64,000 nt of DNA from Novosphingobium sp. PhB165 (GTDB taxonomy: Bacteria > Pseudomonadota > Alphaproteobacteria > Sphingomonadales > Sphingomonadaceae). Position 1 is the stretch's first letter; the number at the start of each line of letters is the position of its first letter. The stretch lies in NCBI RefSeq assembly GCF_004341845.1, contig NZ_SLVB01000002.1:310001-374000 (forward strand), written 5' to 3'. Made by a program: the position numbers and the translations under genes. Below are positions 24,775 to 32,255 of the stretch, piece after piece. The notes beneath the pieces were generated by a model. The model saw only the letters and a program-made list of their open reading frames with translations, was not told the DNA's origin and made no database searches.

Positions 24775-27156
24775 TTACTTCAGCTCCAGCCGCGTTTCGC
24801 CGAGCTTCGCGCTGAACGGCTTGCGGGCATCGGCCTCCCGGCTCACCTGCGAGTTGCGGTCCTGCCCGATATCGAACGTCTCGCTGAACGCGGCAGGCGA
24901 GGTCGGGAAGTCGGTGATCTTCGCCTCGCCCACCGGCTTGCCGTCGATCAGCAGCCGGATCGTGCCCGCACCGGGCGCCGGGAACAGCGCGGGGCCGCCC
25001 GATCTCGGCACGGGCACATAGTCGTAGCCCACCGTCACCGGGCCTTGTGGCAGAGTAGCGGTCGAAACCACGGTATCGCGGCGCTGGCCATAGGCGTTGT
25101 TCTCGAACGCGAGATGGCCGTCCTTCACATAGAGCACGAAGCCGCCAAGCCGCCCGCCTTCGGCCACCAGCACGCCCGACGCGCTTCCGGCATCGCCCTC
25201 GATCTTTACCGTCAGGCTATGCGCCCGGTTGCCGAGGTCGGGCAGGGCATTGAGCGGCAGGCCGGAAATGTCCGGCTGGAACACGAAGCTCTTGCGCGTC
25301 GGATCGAGTAGCGCCGGGGCGCCGACAGGCAGCGGGACCAGCGGAAACACGCCGTTGCGCTGGCCCTCCTTGACGAACTCAGCCTTCAGTTCGGCCAGCT
25401 TTTCCGGGTACTTGGCGGCAAGGTCGTTGGCTTCGCTGTAGTCATGCGCAACGTCGTAGAGTTCCCAGCGGTCGTTCGCGGTATCATCGTTGAACACCTT
25501 GGGAAGGTCGTGGAGCAGGTTCCACGGCTGGTAGTTGCGCTTGGCGGCCGCGATCCAGCCATCCTTGTAGATCGCCCGGTTGCCGAAGATTTCGAAATAC
25601 TGCTCGGTATGCGTTTCCGGCGCCTTGGCGTTGGTGAACGTCGCGACCAGACTGTGCCCTTCGAACGGGATCTGCCTCACCCCGTCCACTTCACTGGGGA
25701 ACGAGATGTGCGCAGCGTCGAGGATGGTCGGCGCGATGTCGTTTACGTGGCCGAACTGGCCGCGTATGTGCGCCGGATCGCTGGTATGGCCCGGCCACGA
25801 GATCACCAGCGGATTGCGCGTGCCGCCGAAGTGCGAGGCGACTTGCTTCATCCACTGGAACGGCGTGGTCGTCGCCCAGGCCCAGCCGGCGGAATAGTGG
25901 TTGGACAAGTCCGGCCCGCCCAGCTTCTGGAGCTGCGCCAGTTGCGGGTCGATGCCCTTGGGAATGTCGCCATTGGCGGTGGCCTCGTTGCCGATGCTGC
26001 CGTCGAGGCCGCCCTCGGCGCTGCCGCCATTGTCGCCCACGACGTAGATCACCATCAGGTTGTCGCCACCGGGACGCGCGCGCAGCGTGTCGATCAGGCG
26101 GCCCACTTCGTAGTCGGTCTGCTCCATGAAGGCCGAAAAGACCTCCATCTGGCGCGAATAGACCTTCTTCTGATCTGCCGACAGGCTAGACCACGCGGGA
26201 ATGCCTTCGGGGCGCGGCGTCAGCTTGGCGTCGGCGGGAATGATGCCCAGCTTCTTCTGGCGCGCGAAGGTTTCCTCGCGGTACTTGTCCCAGCCCTGAT
26301 CGAAGCGGCCCTTGTTGCGGTCTATCCATTCCTCCGGCACGTGGTGCGGCGTGTGTACCGCGCCGGTCGCGAAATAGAGGAAATAGGGCTTCTGCGGGGC
26401 GACCGCCTCGTGATCGTCCACCCAGCCGACGGCCTTGTTCACCAGGTCGGTGGTGAAATGATAGCCCTGCTCGGGCGTGGTGGCGGCGGGAACTTGCGTG
26501 GTGTCGTTGAAGAGGTGCGGCTCCCACTGGTTGTCGTCACCGGCCATGAAGCCGTAGAAGTGATCGAAACCGAGGCCGGTGGGCCAGTGGTTGAACGGAC
26601 CCGCCGCCGAAATCTCCCACTTGGGCGTGTTGTGCCACTTGCCGAAAGCGGCGGTCGAATAGCCGTTGCCTTGCAGGATGCGGGCGACCGAGGCGGTATC
26701 GGGGTTCCAGATCGAGTTGTAGGCCGGGAACCCGGCAGCGATGTCCGCAAGGTTGCCGAAGCCGACCTCGTGGTGGTTGCGCCCGGTCAGCAGGGCGGCG
26801 CGGGTGGGCGAGCAGATCGCGGTGGTGTTGAAGCTGTTATAGCGAACGCCCCGCGCCGCCAGCTTTTCCAGCGCCGGAGTACGCGGGACGCCGCCGAACG
26901 CGGACGTTGCGGCAAAGCCCGCATCGTCGAGCAGCACCAGCAGCACATTGGGCGCGCCCTTCGGAGCCTGCGGCTGCGCGGGGAAGGCAGGCGCGGAATC
27001 GGCGCGGGTCAGGCCGATCCGGCCGGTGAACGTCTGGGGCCCGCCGATCGAGGCTGCGGGGGCGGCACCGTCCTGCGCCGCGGCGGCGGAAGTCAGACCG
27101 CCGGAAGAAAGGGCGCTGGCGGCGAGCAGCAGCGCCGCGCGGGTGAAAATTCGCAT
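24775..27156 (-). CDS. Secreted arylsulfatase (type I, formylglycine-dependent)
   Basis: 793 residues. A signal peptide (MRIFTRAALLLAASALSSGGLTSAAAAQ) sends it to the periplasm. The sulfatase signature is CSPTRAALLTGR with Cys115, which a maturase would turn into formylglycine; LLVLLDDAGF supplies the metal-binding Asp pair, and YVVGDNGGSAEGG the second metal site. The length suits the large AtsA-like bacterial group. It releases sulfate from sulfate esters as a sulfur source. AAGGA lies before the ATG. About 200 nt upstream is leader RNA copy 1, shared with the TauD gene, which points to control by sulfur state. Confidence 0.93.
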   Translation of the reverse strand: MRIFTRAALLLAASALSSGGLTSAAAAQDGAAPAASIGGPQTFTGRIGLTRADSAPAFPAQPQAPKGAPNVLLVLLDDAGFAATSAFGGVPRTPALEKLAARGVRYNSFNTTAICSPTRAALLTGRNHHEVGFGNLADIAAGFPAYNSIWNPDTASVARILQGNGYSTAAFGKWHNTPKWEISAAGPFNHWPTGLGFDHFYGFMAGDDNQWEPHLFNDTTQVPAATTPEQGYHFTTDLVNKAVGWVDDHEAVAPQKPYFLYFATGAVHTPHHVPEEWIDRNKGRFDQGWDKYREETFARQKKLGIIPADAKLTPRPEGIPAWSSLSADQKKVYSRQMEVFSAFMEQTDYEVGRLIDTLRARPGGDNLMVIYVVGDNGGSAEGGLDGSIGNEATANGDIPKGIDPQLAQLQKLGGPDLSNHYSAGWAWATTTPFQWMKQVASHFGGTRNPLVISWPGHTSDPAHIRGQFGHVNDIAPTILDAAHISFPSEVDGVRQIPFEGHSLVATFTNAKAPETHTEQYFEIFGNRAIYKDGWIAAAKRNYQPWNLLHDLPKVFNDDTANDRWELYDVAHDYSEANDLAAKYPEKLAELKAEFVKEGQRNGVFPLVPLPVGAPALLDPTRKSFVFQPDISGLPLNALPDLGNRAHSLTVKIEGDAGSASGVLVAEGGRLGGFVLYVKDGHLAFENNAYGQRRDTVVSTATLPQGPVTVGYDYVPVPRSGGPALFPAPGAGTIRLLIDGKPVGEAKITDFPTSPAAFSETFDIGQDRNSQVSREADARKPFSAKLGETRLELK

Positions 27157-27356
27157 GGAGTATCCTTCGGGTTTGTCGCGTGAGGTTGTGTCCGGCGCGC
27201 ACGAAAAGGCGCTCCGGTTTCGGAATCGGTGATGGAGAAGGGGAGGCGCGGGAGTGCAGTGCGGCAGGCGGAATGGCTCCGGCCGGGCGCTGCTCGTCAG
27301 CTAAGGATAGACATCATGCGCATCGTTCACCTCATCCATGGAGGGAATTCACGACG

Positions 27357-27434
27357 CTGGCGCTGTCGCCCGGGCATCGTGCGCTTTAGCTGTTGGTGAC
27401 GCGGAGCAAGCTGCATCCCGATCAAATGCCGCGG
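27357..27434 (-). promoter_or_regulatory. Leader RNA copy 1: candidate sulfur-responsive riboswitch upstream of the arylsulfatase gene
   Basis: A 78-nt block identical at 69 positions, without gaps, to copy 2 at 29488-29565, and on the same strand and side relative to a sulfur gene. The leftward RNA has a stem CGCGG/CCGCG enclosing a hairpin GGA-n-GCA-GCU-UGC-UCC, then ACCAACnGCUAAAGCGC, then the hairpin GGCG-ACAN-CGCC. CUUGC, CCGCGU and GCUAAAG in this order recall the 3' half of SAM-II riboswitches; I also recall a predicted alphaproteobacterial class named sul1 near sulfur genes. I cannot decide between these by eye. The rest of the 346-bp gap has a possible short leader frame (MRMMSILS) but no other gene. 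Confidence 0.65.
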
Positions 27435-27502
27435 GCCGGTAACTTCGAACCAGAGCGGGAGCAGCCGGCCAGACTTCCCCCGCGAATTGCATTGCCAAGC
27501 TA

Positions 27503-28489
27503 TCAGTTGAGCGGATCTCCCTTGAGCGCCGGGGTCTTGCCGGTGACCACGTGCTCGCGGGCCTGATAGACCATGCTGTGCGGCGGCACGCCGTGCGTCA
27601 GCCAGACATTGCCGCCGATCTCCGAGCCCTTGCCGATGGTGATGCGGCCAAGGATCGTCGCCCCGGCATAGATCACCACATCGTCCTCGACGATCGGATG
27701 GCGCGGGCTGGCCTTGGCGGCGGCGACCGAACCGTCCGGCGCGTAGGCCTTGGCGCCCAATGTCACGCCTTGGTAGATGCGCACGTTGTCACCCACCACG
27801 GCAGTCTCTCCGATCACCACCCCGGTACCATGATCGATGAAGAACCCCCGGCCGATCTGCGCGGCCGGATGGATATCGATCCCGGTGGTGCCATGCGCGA
27901 TCTCGGTCAGGATGCGCGCGACCAGAGGCGCGCCCAGCCCGTGGAGCGCATGGGCGAGCCGGTAATGGATGATCGCCAGCAGGCCCGGATAGCAGATCAG
28001 CACTTCGTCCAGACTGCGCGCCGAAGGATCGCCCGCATAGGCCGCCTCCAGATCGAGATCGAGCATCCGGCGGATCGCCGGAAGCTGGCGGGAAAAGGCC
28101 AGCACGATCTCGTCCGCCTGGCGGTCCTGCGTGCTGGAATAGGCCAGTTCGAGCCGAAGCTGCGCCTGCAGACGGCTCAGCGCGATCTGCAAGGATTGGG
28201 TGACGAAAGTCTCCTCGTTATGGCGCCGCACGAAATCGGGGCCGAGCCGCAAGGGGAACAGTGCCCCGCACAGCTCGTCCGCCAGTTTGGCGACACGCAC
28301 GCGGGAGGGGAAGCCCTCCACGCCGTGCTCGGCATGCTGGGTGTTCACCGAGCGCCAGTCCTGCCGGATATCGGCAAGCTCCCGGACGATATCGCCCACG
28401 TGCCAGAAATCGTCCTCCGATCCGCTACCGGCATGCGTGCCGGATGCGCCCGTATCGATGATGCCTTGTGGTTCCTCTCGCGCGCTCAT
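27503..28489 (-). CDS. Serine O-acetyltransferase (EpsC/SrpH type)
   Basis: 328 residues. It makes O-acetylserine from serine and acetyl-CoA, the carbon skeleton for cysteine. The C-terminal left-handed beta helix is clear: GIDIHPAAQIGRGFFIDHGTGVVIGETAVVGDNVRIYQGVTLG, then HPIVEDDVVIYAGATILGRITIGKGSEIGGN, ending in WLTHGVPP. The long N-terminal helical domain marks the EpsC group rather than short CysE. It lies 5 bp after the TauD gene, so acquisition of sulfite from sulfonates and supply of the cysteine skeleton are co-expressed. Confidence 0.93.
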   Translation of the reverse strand: MSAREEPQGIIDTGASGTHAGSGSEDDFWHVGDIVRELADIRQDWRSVNTQHAEHGVEGFPSRVRVAKLADELCGALFPLRLGPDFVRRHNEETFVTQSLQIALSRLQAQLRLELAYSSTQDRQADEIVLAFSRQLPAIRRMLDLDLEAAYAGDPSARSLDEVLICYPGLLAIIHYRLAHALHGLGAPLVARILTEIAHGTTGIDIHPAAQIGRGFFIDHGTGVVIGETAVVGDNVRIYQGVTLGAKAYAPDGSVAAAKASPRHPIVEDDVVIYAGATILGRITIGKGSEIGGNVWLTHGVPPHSMVYQAREHVVTGKTPALKGDPLN

Positions 28490-28494
28490 GATGG

Positions 28495-29346
28495 CTATCC
28501 CAACGCTACGCCTTCGATGGTGATGCGGTGCATTTCGCGGCGGTGACCGTGGTAGTCGTTGTAGGCATAGTGCCAGGTGGCGCGGTTGTCCCAGAAGGCG
28601 ATGGAACCGTCGCGCCAGTGGAAGTCTTCCTGAAACTCCGGCTTCTGGCAGTGCGCGTAGATCTCCTGAAGCAGATCGCGCGATTCCTCCTCGGCAAGCC
28701 CGAGGATGTGGAGCGTGAAACTCGGATTGACGTAGATCGCGCGCTTGCCGCTGAGCGGGTGGGTGATGACAACCGGATGCACGGGATCGTCCAGCACGTC
28801 CGCCGCCGAGGAATTGCCGATGCGGCCATCGCTGCGGGTGTCCTGCAAGGCTTCGTAGGCTACGGCCTTGCTGCCGAAGATATGGCGCGCGGAATGGACC
28901 GCGCGGCGGCCTTCGATCCGGGCCCGGAGCGGTTCCGGCAAGCCGTCGTAGGCGGCATACATCGAGGCGAACGCCGTCGCGCCGCCCTCTGGCGGCAATT
29001 CCCGCGCCGCCAGGATCGATCCGAGCGCGGGTTCAAGGTCGTAGGAATGATCGGTATGCCAGCCGCCGCCGATATTGTGCTGCTGGTCGGGCTCCTTCAC
29101 CACCAGCGCGATTTCCGGGTAGTCCGGATGCGCGGCAAAGAAGCGGTTGATGTTGATCGCGCCCCAGCGCCGGGCGAAGGCGATGTGCTGTGGCTCGGTG
29201 ATCGACTGGTCGCGGAAGAACACCACGCCGTGCTCGGCGAATGCGCTGCGGACGAGCGCGAAGTCTTCGTCGGGAATGGGACGAGCGAGGTCGATGCCGA
29301 GAACTTCTGCGCCGACGCGGCCGTGCTTGCGAATTTCAATGGTCAT
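28495..29346 (-). CDS. TauD/TfdA-family 2-oxoglutarate/Fe(II) dioxygenase
   Basis: 283 residues from the ATG at 29346. The iron triad starts with GGWHTDHSY (His-x-Asp) and is completed by the His in DNRATWHYAYNDY; the Arg of RREMHRITI would hold 2-oxoglutarate. Family members cleave taurine and other sulfonates or alkyl sulfates, releasing sulfite or sulfate under sulfur starvation. Position behind a sulfur-type leader and before serine acetyltransferase supports that role; the substrate is unproven. Its start overlaps by ATGA the stop of a 38-codon upstream frame. Confidence 0.92.
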   Translation of the reverse strand: MTIEIRKHGRVGAEVLGIDLARPIPDEDFALVRSAFAEHGVVFFRDQSITEPQHIAFARRWGAININRFFAAHPDYPEIALVVKEPDQQHNIGGGWHTDHSYDLEPALGSILAARELPPEGGATAFASMYAAYDGLPEPLRARIEGRRAVHSARHIFGSKAVAYEALQDTRSDGRIGNSSAADVLDDPVHPVVITHPLSGKRAIYVNPSFTLHILGLAEEESRDLLQEIYAHCQKPEFQEDFHWRDGSIAFWDNRATWHYAYNDYHGHRREMHRITIEGVALG

Positions 29347-29459
29347 GCCGTGATCTGCTCCGGGCTGACGGAATACGGGGGGTAATCGAGCGCCTGCGGC
29401 CTGAACGGGATCTGGCCCCGCAGGCACGCGTCATTTCTAAAAGCCGATACGCATCGCAT
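29343..29459 (-). CDS. Possible 38-residue leader peptide ending on the TauD start codon
   Basis: A frame from an ATG at 29459 (after AGGGGTG) runs MRCVSAFRNDACLRGQ and stops with a TGA that shares ATGA with the TauD start, the arrangement of translational coupling. It holds Cys at positions 3 and 12, which would suit sensing of cysteine supply. An 8-bp stem inside it (29418-29425 with 29392-29399, GCCTGCGG/CCGCAGGC) could act with ribosome position. A second overlapping frame, MRIGF from 29454, has the better RBS spacing. Chance open frames of this length are common in GC-rich DNA. Confidence 0.35.
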   Translation of the reverse strand: MRCVSAFRNDACLRGQIPFRPQALDYPPYSVSPEQITA

Positions 29460-29487
29460 CACCCCTATGTGCTGGGGAACACGAAGC

Positions 29488-29565
29488 CTGGCGATGTCGC
29501 CTTGGCGTCGCGCGCTTTAGCCGTTGGTAACGCGGAGCAAGCTGCTTCCCGATCAAAAGCCGCGG
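29488..29565 (-). promoter_or_regulatory. Leader RNA copy 2: candidate sulfur-responsive riboswitch upstream of TauD-cysE
   Basis: The partner of the 27357-27434 element (69 of 78 identical). Differences fall mostly in loops or linkers: the bulge T/A in the first hairpin, the third position of the ACAN tetraloop, and the CG/AA linker before GGCG; the predicted stems are kept. It ends about 140 nt before the TauD ATG, and a CCCC/GGGG hairpin (29463-29478) follows. Nothing else is seen in the rest of the 414-bp gap (29566-29760 has no convincing frame). Confidence 0.65.
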
Positions 29566-29760
29566 ACTGGACGATGTGCTCGCCGAAATGGGAGCGTGAT
29601 TGAGACGAGCCAGTATCCCCTCGTCCTGTTTCTCAACCTATTTAATTGACATTGCGGCGTCAAGCGCCCGCGCCGCTGGCAAGAGGCATCCTGCCGCAAA
29701 CCAATTCTATGGCCGGGCGAAGGCGGTCTTGACCCGCGTCGCGGGGCTTTCGCTCCACGA

Positions 29761-30267
29761 TCAGGGCGCGTAGCGGGTGAACACGAAGTCGTGACCGGCG
29801 GCACGGGACTGGTGGCAGGACCAGCAGGTCTGATGCTGCGCGGCGTCTACCGGCTGACCGTTCACGAAGCGGCCGAATCCCCAGCCGCCGGTGGCAGCAT
29901 AGCGCTTCGAATCCTTGACCATGACCTGCACCGTCGTCGCCGCGCCCGGGATCGAGGCGGGGGCAAACTCGGGCGACTGGACGTGCTTCCACGCCAGTTT
30001 CACCAGCACCGTGCCATCGGGGAAGGGCTGTGTCCCGGCGCGATAGGCTTTCATGGCCGTGGGGTTTCCAAGCGTCGTGCGCAGTTCGTCCAGCGGCGGG
30101 GCTTCCTGCGCGGGGGCGATCAGCTCCCAGCTCCGGTATCCTTTGGGAAGCGCGACACCGTAGATCGGGGAGACCGGCGCGGAACCTTCCGCACCGGCCT
30201 GAACCGCAAGAACGGCAGCGAGCAGCGCGCTGCTGCCGACAAGCACCATTCGCGAGATGCGCGGCAT
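29761..30267 (-). CDS. Cytochrome P460-like c-type haem protein
   Basis: 168 residues: a signal peptide (MPRISRMVLVGSSALLAAVLAVQAGA), then a P460-type core (YGVALPKGYRSWELIAPAQ, FPDGTVLVKLAWKH, VMVKDSKRYAATGGWGFGRF) and one haem-c motif CWSCH near the C-terminus. These periplasmic haem proteins are redox carriers or oxidise small nitrogen compounds; no specific role is implied here. Its ATG overlaps the stop of the preceding hydrolase gene (TAATG), so the two are coupled. Confidence 0.9.
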   Translation of the reverse strand: MPRISRMVLVGSSALLAAVLAVQAGAEGSAPVSPIYGVALPKGYRSWELIAPAQEAPPLDELRTTLGNPTAMKAYRAGTQPFPDGTVLVKLAWKHVQSPEFAPASIPGAATTVQVMVKDSKRYAATGGWGFGRFVNGQPVDAAQHQTCWSCHQSRAAGHDFVFTRYAP

Positions 30268-31313
30268 TACATCTTGTCCACGTCGATCACGGCCTGCGCG
30301 AAAGCCTCGGGCGCTTCCTGCGGCAGGTTGTGGCCGATGCCGCCACTGATGAGGCGGAAGGCGTAAGGCCCCTTGAACTTGGCGGCATAGGCGGCGGGAT
30401 CGGGGTGGGGGGCGCCGTTGGCGTCGCCTTCCATGGTGATCGTCGGGATCGTGATGACCGGACCTGCCGCCAGTTTCGCCTCGTCGGCGTCGTACTGACG
30501 CTCGCCATCCGCGAGCCCGAGGCGCCAGCGGTAGTTGTGGATCACGACATCGACGTGGTCGGGATTGGCGAAAGAGGCCGTCGTGCGGTGGAACGTCTCG
30601 TCGTCGAAGTTCCAGCGGGGCGAGGCCGTCTGCCAGATCAGCCGCGCGAAGTCTTCGGTATTGGCTGCATAGCCGGCACGGCCGCGTTCGGTCGCGAAGT
30701 AGAACTGGTACCACCATTGCAGCTCTGCCTTGGGCGGCAGCGGCTTGGCGTTCACGGCGGGGCTGCCGATCAGGTAGCCGCTGACGGAGACCATCGCCTT
30801 GCAGCGCTCTGGCCAGAGCGCGGCCATGATGTTGACGGTGCGCGCGCCCCAGTCGAACCCGGCGACCAGCGCCCGCTTGATGCCCAGCGCGTCCATCAGC
30901 GCGATGCCGTCCGCCGCGATGGCGGCCTGCTGGCCGTTGCGCGAGGCCGTGGCGGAAAGGAACCGGGTGGTGCCATGGCCGCGCAAGTGGGGCACGATCA
31001 CGCGGTAGCCCTTGGCCGCCAGAATATGCGCGGAGTCCGCGAAGGCGTGGATGTCGTAAGGCCAGCCGTGGAACAACAGCACCGGGCTACCCTTGGCCGG
31101 GCCCATTTCGACATAGCCGATATTCAACGGCCCGGCATCGATCTGCCTGACGGGGCCGAACGATCCGCCGATGCTGGCGGCGTCAGGCGCCGCTGCCGGG
31201 ACGGCGGCCGAAGATATGGCCGGGAAGGCGGCGGCGGCCATGGCCGTGGAAGCAAGGCCAAGGAAGTGGCGCCGCCCGGTTTCAATCTTGCCGGGAGGTG
31301 GGGTGAAATTCAT
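30267..31313 (-). CDS. Tat-exported alpha/beta hydrolase (epoxide hydrolase/dehalogenase type)
   Basis: 348 residues. The N-terminus has a twin-arginine signal (TGRRHFLGLASTAMAAAAFPAISSA), so it is exported folded. The fold motifs are VLLFHGWPYD (oxyanion His-Gly), the nucleophile elbow VAGFDWGAR with Asp instead of Ser, and GGIGHNLPQE with the catalytic His. An Asp nucleophile indicates an epoxide hydrolase or haloalkane dehalogenase mechanism. A periplasmic location is unusual for that group. It is coupled to the P460-like gene by TAATG. Confidence 0.9.
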   Translation of the reverse strand: MNFTPPPGKIETGRRHFLGLASTAMAAAAFPAISSAAVPAAAPDAASIGGSFGPVRQIDAGPLNIGYVEMGPAKGSPVLLFHGWPYDIHAFADSAHILAAKGYRVIVPHLRGHGTTRFLSATASRNGQQAAIAADGIALMDALGIKRALVAGFDWGARTVNIMAALWPERCKAMVSVSGYLIGSPAVNAKPLPPKAELQWWYQFYFATERGRAGYAANTEDFARLIWQTASPRWNFDDETFHRTTASFANPDHVDVVIHNYRWRLGLADGERQYDADEAKLAAGPVITIPTITMEGDANGAPHPDPAAYAAKFKGPYAFRLISGGIGHNLPQEAPEAFAQAVIDVDKM

Positions 31314-31523
31314 GTCCGATCATCCTTCCGTGACCGCCGATGCGCGGCCCGCCCTCATTGATTACGGCGAGCCGCCGCAGAGCGCCCGTTATGTGTCATG
31401 AGATTGTGTCAGTCAGCACACTTCGATTTGCCGGGGGGAAACCGTGTCAGGAAGCACAGGACCGGGCGAACGCGGGCAAAGTGTGGGAGTTACCGTCGTG
31501 GGGCGCGATGATCGCAGACGGCC

Positions 31524-32255
31524 TCAGGCCCTTCTAGCGGCCAGATTCGCCTGAAAGTCGGGGCCGTGCCCCTCTGTCCGGTGCAGTTCCCACGCAAGCC
31601 CCTGCGAGAGGGACATGCCGTCGGTCTCCAGCACCAGCTTCTTGATAGCGCGGTTCGAACGCGCGCTGTTGGCAAGGATCGATTGGCACAGTGCGCTGGC
31701 GTGCTGCTCCAACTCCCCATCGGGAACGCAGCGGTTGGCGAGCCCGATGGCCTCCGCTTCCGGGCCGCGACACCGCCGTCCGGTGAACATCAGTTCCATC
31801 GCCTTGTGTGAACCGACGCGGCGAGGGAGCCGCTGGGTCAGGCCCCAGATCGGCACGAGGTCCCACTTGCTGTGCGTGTCTGCAAACTCGGCCGTTTCGG
31901 CAGCGATGATGATGTCCGCCGCCAGCGCCAGTTCCAGCCCGCCCGTAAAGCAATGCCCCTGAACCGAGGCGACGACGGGCACCGGCAGGCCGGCGAGCCG
32001 TTCGATCACGTCGTTGGCAGAGCGCTCCACCTCGTAGCTTTCGGTGGCCGCAAGATCGTCGAGATCATGCCCCGCGCAAAAGCTGCGGCCATTGGCCTTG
32101 AGGTGGACGCATGCTGCGCCTTCGATGCCGTGCCGGAGGTGCTCGTCGAGCGCGGCGAACATCTCGCTTGTCAGCGCGTTCAGCTTCTCCGGCCGGTTGA
32201 GCGTGATGGTGTGAACGCCGTCCACGACCGCGCAGAGAACGGACGCGCCGCTCAC
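31524..32255 (-). CDS. Enoyl-CoA hydratase/isomerase family protein
   Basis: 243 residues, crotonase fold: VDGVHTITLNRPEKLNALTSEMF, the oxyanion loops GRSFCAGHDLDDL and QGHCFTGGLELALAADIIIAAE, and a glutamate in AEFADTHSKWDL. It should hydrate or isomerise an enoyl-CoA. The GTG start overlaps the stop of the carboxylic acid reductase gene by 4 bp, so it is the second gene of that operon. Confidence 0.92.
   Translation of the reverse strand: MSGASVLCAVVDGVHTITLNRPEKLNALTSEMFAALDEHLRHGIEGAACVHLKANGRSFCAGHDLDDLAATESYEVERSANDVIERLAGLPVPVVASVQGHCFTGGLELALAADIIIAAETAEFADTHSKWDLVPIWGLTQRLPRRVGSHKAMELMFTGRRCRGPEAEAIGLANRCVPDGELEQHASALCQSILANSARSNRAIKKLVLETDGMSLSQGLAWELHRTEGHGPDFQANLAARRA

Noticed and set aside
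25444..27183. A 579-codon plus-strand frame
   Set aside because: Mirror of the arylsulfatase gene, which has a signal peptide and CSPTR motif.
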